Shown: piece after piece, positions 58,980-62,847 of the stretch
Numbering within the stretch: position 1 is the first letter of the stretch
How the letters are laid out: each line of letters starts with the position of its first letter
DNA from: Planctomycetota bacterium
Lineage (GTDB): Bacteria > Planctomycetota > UBA8108 > UBA1146 > JAJFFE01
Direction of reading: 5' to 3'
Length of the DNA: 62,847 nt
NCBI GenBank assembly: GCA_021776775.1
Contig: JAJFFE010000031.1
Span: 1-62,847 of the forward strand
Notes under the pieces: model-generated
What the model was told of the DNA's origin: nothing
What the model saw: the letters and a program-made list of their open reading frames with translations, nothing else
Database searches by the model: none
Program-made: the position numbers and the translations under genes

Positions 58980-60056
58980 GTGCTATTTCATCTGAACAGT
59001 TCGACCGCCGGGGCAAGCCTCCGTCACGCACCCGAACGCGCGTTGTCGGCCGCGGATATTGCTCGGGCTGACGCAAAGCCGATTCTTCACCGCGGTGATG
59101 CCTTCGAACGGATCGTCGCCCGCGAGAGATTTCGCGCCGACCGCATCGGTGATCAACTCTCACTGATCGTCATGCGTCGCGCCGAGTCGCGACTCTGGCC
59201 GCAGGAAGAGAACCTCGAAGACCTCTGTCGACGGCTCCGATGTACAGATGAACTCGGATGGATCGATGACGATCGGCTCGGGTTACTGCTGCCCCATACC
59301 TCTCAGGCTCACGCACAGACACTGGCGGAAGACCTGCAACGCCGGCTGACCAACGCCGCCGCGTTCGAGGTCAGTTCCTATCCAGACAGCTCGCGCGCTA
59401 CCGCTCAGCCTGAGCCGGCACCGGTTGCCACACTTCTGAGTCCCCAGTTCGTTCTTCACCTGCCGTGGTGGAAACGTGTCATGGACATCGTTGGCGCTAC
59501 CGTCGCGCTCATCCTCTTTGCTCCCATTTTCGTGCTGACTGCAATCGCGGTAAAAGCGACTTCTCCGGGGCCGATCTTCTTCGCACAAACGCGGGCCGGC
59601 CTGGGTGGAAAGCCGTTCGCCATGTACAAGTTTCGCAGCATGATTGCGGACGCGGAGGAGCTCAAAGAGCGACTACGACGACACAATGAACTCAGCGGTC
59701 CAGTGTTCAAGATCGAGGATGACCCTCGGCTCACGTTCGTCGGTCGCTGGATTCGCAAGCTCAGCCTCGACGAGCTGCCCCAGCTCGTCAACGTGCTGCG
59801 GGGCGACATGTCGCTCGTAGGACCACGTCCGCCCACACTCGTCGAAGTGGTCAAATTCGATCGCTGGCAGCGACGCCGACTCGAAGTGACTCCAGGTATC
59901 ACTTGTATCTGGCAGGTGAGCGGCCGATGCGAGATCGATTTCGGCACGTGGGTCCGCATGGATATCGAGTACGGCGAGCGACGTTCCTTCTGGTTCGACG
60001 TGTGGATCCTGCTCCGCACGATCCCCGCCGTGATCGGAATGCGTGGGGCGTACTGA
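58980..60056 (+). CDS. Polyprenyl-phosphate sugar phosphotransferase with a GGDEF-like N-terminal half
   Basis: A 358-aa enzyme of the bacterial sugar-transferase (WcaJ/RfbP) family, which moves sugar-1-phosphate onto undecaprenyl phosphate to begin exopolysaccharide or O-antigen synthesis. Catalytic-domain marks: the hydrophobic anchor VMDIVGATVALILFAPIFVL (about residue 163), MYKFRSMI, KLSLDELPQLVN and SLVGPRPPT, and a W/R-rich end. Residues 60-140 (ELGWIDDDRLGLLLPHTSQA) have the rhythm of a degenerate GGDEF/diguanylate cyclase domain without the GGDEF residues, so a c-di-GMP or regulatory sensor role is possible but unproved. The only long membrane span is the one before the catalytic domain. 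Confidence 0.88.
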   Translation: MLFHLNSSTAGASLRHAPERALSAADIARADAKPILHRGDAFERIVARERFRADRIGDQLSLIVMRRAESRLWPQEENLEDLCRRLRCTDELGWIDDDRLGLLLPHTSQAHAQTLAEDLQRRLTNAAAFEVSSYPDSSRATAQPEPAPVATLLSPQFVLHLPWWKRVMDIVGATVALILFAPIFVLTAIAVKATSPGPIFFAQTRAGLGGKPFAMYKFRSMIADAEELKERLRRHNELSGPVFKIEDDPRLTFVGRWIRKLSLDELPQLVNVLRGDMSLVGPRPPTLVEVVKFDRWQRRRLEVTPGITCIWQVSGRCEIDFGTWVRMDIEYGERRSFWFDVWILLRTIPAVIGMRGAY

Positions 60057-60094
60057 GAATCTTCCCGAGAATCTAAGGGCGTCGTCGAATCGCA

Positions 60095-60122
60095 AAGCGT
60101 AGCCGTTTGGCTGCGCTTTTTT
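60095..60122 (+). terminator. Intrinsic terminator after the sugar transferase
   Basis: AAGCGTAGCC (60095-60104) pairs with GGCTGCGCTT (60109-60118) around GTTT, then TTTT follows. Good Rho-independent form. Confidence 0.9.
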
Positions 60123-60288
60123 CGTTTCGGTGATCGGTGCAAACCGCTCGTACTCGGTCAGTCTCACGCATCGTGGCGACGGTCTCCGTCTGAATCGTCA
60201 CTGGGATCCGTCAATCGTTGCTTGACGGCGCGACCTCCCGGAATCAAAGTCGAGCTCGTCAGACACTGTCGAGAACGAAGGGTTCCGC

Positions 60289-62319
60289 ATGCACCGCCGG
60301 TCGATCGTCACCTTGTGCGTTTTCTTGCTCCTACTCCCGCTCTGTTCGCCGTCCAACGCGGGCGACGTGCCCACGGCGAAAGAGTCGCTGAGTTTTCGCT
60401 CCGCGAGCAGCCCTGTGATCTCCCCCGACGGGCGCTTCGTCGCCTATCGGATTAGCCAGGCCGACTGGGACGACAATACCTACCGAGGGCAGATCCATCT
60501 GCACGACCGACGCGAGGGACGCTCGTTCCAGGTGACGTTCGACGAGTCATCTCCCGGAAGCTTAGGCTGGTCCCCTGACGGGCGTTGGCTTTCGTTCACC
60601 GCGAGTCGGGACGGCGGACGTCAGCTACACTTGATCTCGCCGTTCGGCGGCGAGGCACGGCGCGTCAGTAAGCACGAGTCGGGAATCGGAGGGTACCAAT
60701 GGGCGTCCGACAGTTCGTTCCTCGTGTTTCGATCGACCGATCCGTTGTCCGACGACGAAAAGAAGGCTCGCAAGGATCGTGGAAAATTCTTCGAGGTCGA
60801 CGAAAATCGACGGATCAGCCACCTCTGGCGGATCGATGTTCCCGCGGAGCCGAGCGACCCCGTCGAGGCGAAACGGCTGACCCGCGGCAGCGCGTATTCG
60901 GTCACCGGATTCCACCTATCCCCCGCCGCTGACCGCATCGTGTTCTCGGCGTCGTTACCACCGAAGTTCGAATGGCGAGACACGGATATCTACGTGCTCG
61001 ATGGCGTCACCGCTCTGACCGATGACGCAGCAGACCCCGAGCCCCGACGAATCGTATCGAGCCCAGGTCCCGACAGTGGTCCGGTGTTCTCTCCCGACGG
61101 TAAGTCCGTTGCCTACGGTACCGCGAACGGCGAAGAGTTCTTCTACTACACCAACCGCGAGATTGCGGTCGTGCCCACTAGCGGTGGCGCCTCGCGGGTC
61201 ATCTCACAGGAGTTCGACGAGAACGCGAATCTCTCAGGTTGGTCGCCCACAGGCATTCTGTTCACCGGACTGGCCAAGACCGGGTCCCACCTCTATCGAA
61301 TCAATCCGACGTCGCGCAACACGACTCGTCTCACAGGACCCGACCGGGGAATGTGGAACAGCTTCTCCTTCACGCACGACTACAAGACGATGGCGCTCGC
61401 CGGCGGACTGCCGAATGGAGCCCGAGAGCTGCATGTCAGCTCCGTCGAAGAATTCGCTCCCACAGCGTTCACCGACATGGGGCAGCAGTTCGAGAAGTTC
61501 GATGTTGCGACTCGCGAAGTCATCGAATGGCAATCGCAGGACGGAGCGACGATCGAGGGGATTCTCTACAAACCCGCCGATTACGACGCGAGCCGTAAGT
61601 ATCCACTACTCTGTGTGATTCACGGCGGCCCCACCGGGGTCGATCGACCCAGCCTCTCCACCGATCGCGCGTACCCCATCGAACGGTTCTGTGCGAAAGG
61701 CGCTCTCGTTCTCAAAGTGAACTACCGAGGGTCCGCCGGCTACGGAGCAGCTTTTCGTAAGCTCAACGTTCGCAACCTCGGTGTCGGCGACTACTGGGAT
61801 GTCATCTCTGGTTGCGACTCCCTGATCAAACGCGGACTCGTCGATGGCGAGCGCATGGGATGCATGGGCTGGAGCCAAGGCGGCTATATATCCGCCTTCG
61901 TGTCGACGTACTGCGACCGCTTCAAAGCGACGTCAATGGGTGCCGGAATCTCGAATTGGATGACGTACTACGTCAACACCGACATCCATCCGTTCACTCG
62001 CCAGTACCTCAAGGCGACTCCTTGGGAAGATCCCGAGATCTACGCGAAAACGTCGCCGATAACATACGTCAATCAAGCGAAGACGCCGGTGCTGATCCAA
62101 CACGGTGAGAAGGACCAGCGGGTACCGATCCCCAACGCCTACGAGATGTATCAAGCGCTGCAAGACCGAGGCGTCCCGGTAAAGATGGTCGTCTTCGAGG
62201 GCTATGGCCACGGAGTGAACACGCCGAAAGAACAGGTCGCCCTGCAGGAGCAGAACTGGAACTGGTTCCGCCGCTGGATTTGGGGAGAGTCCGACTCCGA
62301 TCGAGTCGAGGAGCTCTAG
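60289..62319 (+). CDS. Exported S9 family peptidase (prolyl oligopeptidase type)
   Basis: A 676-aa serine peptidase with an N-terminal signal peptide (VTLCVFLLLLPLCSPSNAG). Residues 30-380 form a beta-propeller (VISPDGRFVAY, LGWSPDGRWLSF, PVFSPDGKSVAYG). The C-terminal hydrolase domain has MGWSQGGYISAF (nucleophile Ser), HGEKDQRVPI (Asp) and EGYGHGVNT (His). It cleaves short oligopeptides, often after proline, in the periplasm or outside. The ATG at 60289 follows GAAGGG. Confidence 0.95.
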   Translation: MHRRSIVTLCVFLLLLPLCSPSNAGDVPTAKESLSFRSASSPVISPDGRFVAYRISQADWDDNTYRGQIHLHDRREGRSFQVTFDESSPGSLGWSPDGRWLSFTASRDGGRQLHLISPFGGEARRVSKHESGIGGYQWASDSSFLVFRSTDPLSDDEKKARKDRGKFFEVDENRRISHLWRIDVPAEPSDPVEAKRLTRGSAYSVTGFHLSPAADRIVFSASLPPKFEWRDTDIYVLDGVTALTDDAADPEPRRIVSSPGPDSGPVFSPDGKSVAYGTANGEEFFYYTNREIAVVPTSGGASRVISQEFDENANLSGWSPTGILFTGLAKTGSHLYRINPTSRNTTRLTGPDRGMWNSFSFTHDYKTMALAGGLPNGARELHVSSVEEFAPTAFTDMGQQFEKFDVATREVIEWQSQDGATIEGILYKPADYDASRKYPLLCVIHGGPTGVDRPSLSTDRAYPIERFCAKGALVLKVNYRGSAGYGAAFRKLNVRNLGVGDYWDVISGCDSLIKRGLVDGERMGCMGWSQGGYISAFVSTYCDRFKATSMGAGISNWMTYYVNTDIHPFTRQYLKATPWEDPEIYAKTSPITYVNQAKTPVLIQHGEKDQRVPIPNAYEMYQALQDRGVPVKMVVFEGYGHGVNTPKEQVALQEQNWNWFRRWIWGESDSDRVEEL

Positions 62320-62346
62320 AAGCCAAGCCGTGGGTCCGCGCGCCGA

Positions 62347-62847
62347 CTAGGTCCGCCAGCGGTCCAAGACGTCGGTCAACGCTGATCGCCACGACGGAGC
62401 TTCTATTGCGAGGGCGCTCCCGATCTTCGTACAGTCGAGCACGGAGTACGCCGGCCGCTCGGCGGGAGTCGGGTATTCTGAAGTCGGGATCGGCACCACT
62501 CGCTCGGTGACAACGCCGCCGTCTCGGCGGCAACCCTCGATGATCTCTTCGGCGAACTGATGCCACGTCGTCGCCGGCTGTCCCGCGTAGTGGTATGTAC
62601 CCCACTGCGGAGCAGTCGTCCGACTGGCTAGATCGAGAAGGACTCCCGCCAGGGCGCGGGTCGGCGTTGGACAGCCGTGTTGGTCGGCGACCACGCGGAG
62701 CTCCGGGCGCTCGGTCGACAAACGTCGCATGGTGCGAACGAAGTTGGCACCGCCGTGGCCGAAGAGCCAGCTGACGCGCAAGATCACGTGATCGACGCCA
62801 CTGTCTCGAACGGCCGATTCGCCTTCCCACTTGCTCTGACCGTAGAC
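62347..62847 (-). CDS. dTDP-4-dehydrorhamnose reductase-like (RmlD), cut by window end
   Basis: Only the C-terminal 166 residues are inside the window; the 5' part lies beyond position 62847. VYGQSKWEGE holds the Tyr-x3-Lys of the SDR catalytic site, followed by VILRVSWLFG and the substrate-binding region ADQHGCPTP, as in RmlD/RfbD, which makes dTDP-L-rhamnose. Fits with the nearby sugar transferase in cell-surface glycan synthesis. The family includes the related SAM synthetase regulatory subunit; the sugar-nucleotide role is more likely. Confidence 0.85.
   Translation of the reverse strand, partial: VYGQSKWEGESAVRDSGVDHVILRVSWLFGHGGANFVRTMRRLSTERPELRVVADQHGCPTPTRALAGVLLDLASRTTAPQWGTYHYAGQPATTWHQFAEEIIEGCRRDGGVVTERVVPIPTSEYPTPAERPAYSVLDCTKIGSALAIEAPSWRSALTDVLDRWRT

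Overview
This is a GC-rich bacterial chromosome segment with dense housekeeping content and no rRNA, tRNA or CRISPR array that I could find. The best guess for the organism is a planctomycete or close relative. The basis is two secreted proteins with cohesin-like and dockerin-like calcium repeats, a very large B12-dependent ribonucleotide reductase, the futalosine route to menaquinone, several exported HEAT or unknown proteins, and frequent GTG/TTG starts. This is an inference from gene content, not a phylogeny.

Layout. 1-4 kb: aroD, a small basic protein gene and acnA. 4-6.3 kb: a gene-poor accessory patch with an unknown gene and a broken HNH endonuclease flanked by 73-bp inverted repeats. 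6.3-13.4 kb (minus): thiI, rimK, a Ser/Thr kinase, an APP1-type phosphatase and a histone-deacetylase-family gene, closely packed. 13.6-15 kb (plus): a thioesterase, queE and queD, overlapping by ATGA. 15.3-17.5 kb: a glmS ribozyme followed by glmS. 17.6-20.3 kb (minus): an isomerase-fold gene and a HAD 5'-nucleotidase with a basic tail. 20.5-25.6 kb (plus): a HEAT protein, an unknown gene, ligA with a 15-bp coding minisatellite, and a MOSC gene. 25.7-31 kb (minus): an unknown exported protein, a glutamine amidotransferase (trpG/pabA), an unknown gene, pyrF and an HD-GYP gene. 31-41.4 kb (plus): two large exported repeat proteins, a small exported protein, and nrdJ behind a long leader. 41.5-47 kb (plus): asnB, mqnC, a Memo-like gene, a PduO-type cobalamin adenosyltransferase and a phosphoesterase. 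47-49 kb (minus): NYN, CYTH and methyltransferase genes, overlapping by GTGA. 49-54 kb: folE, two exported proteins and a three-hairpin RNA-like array. 54-58.3 kb (minus): pepP, argS with an inserted tRNA-binding domain, and a GH113-like gene. 59-62.8 kb: a sugar-phosphate transferase, an S9 peptidase and the truncated end of an rmlD-like gene.

Themes. folE, queD and queE supply 7-carboxy-7-deazaguanine for queuosine-type tRNA modification, and thiI adds 4-thiouridine. The PduO-type enzyme makes the adenosylcobalamin that NrdJ needs. The strongest unusual signals are: the glmS ribozyme outside its usual Firmicutes setting; three hairpins about 98-100 nt apart that share a GGAGGGAA loop and have covarying stems (51.9-52.1 kb); a PheT-like tRNA-binding domain inside ArgS; three unrelated minisatellites of 15, 16 and 17 bp; and a sugar transferase carrying what looks like a degenerate GGDEF half.
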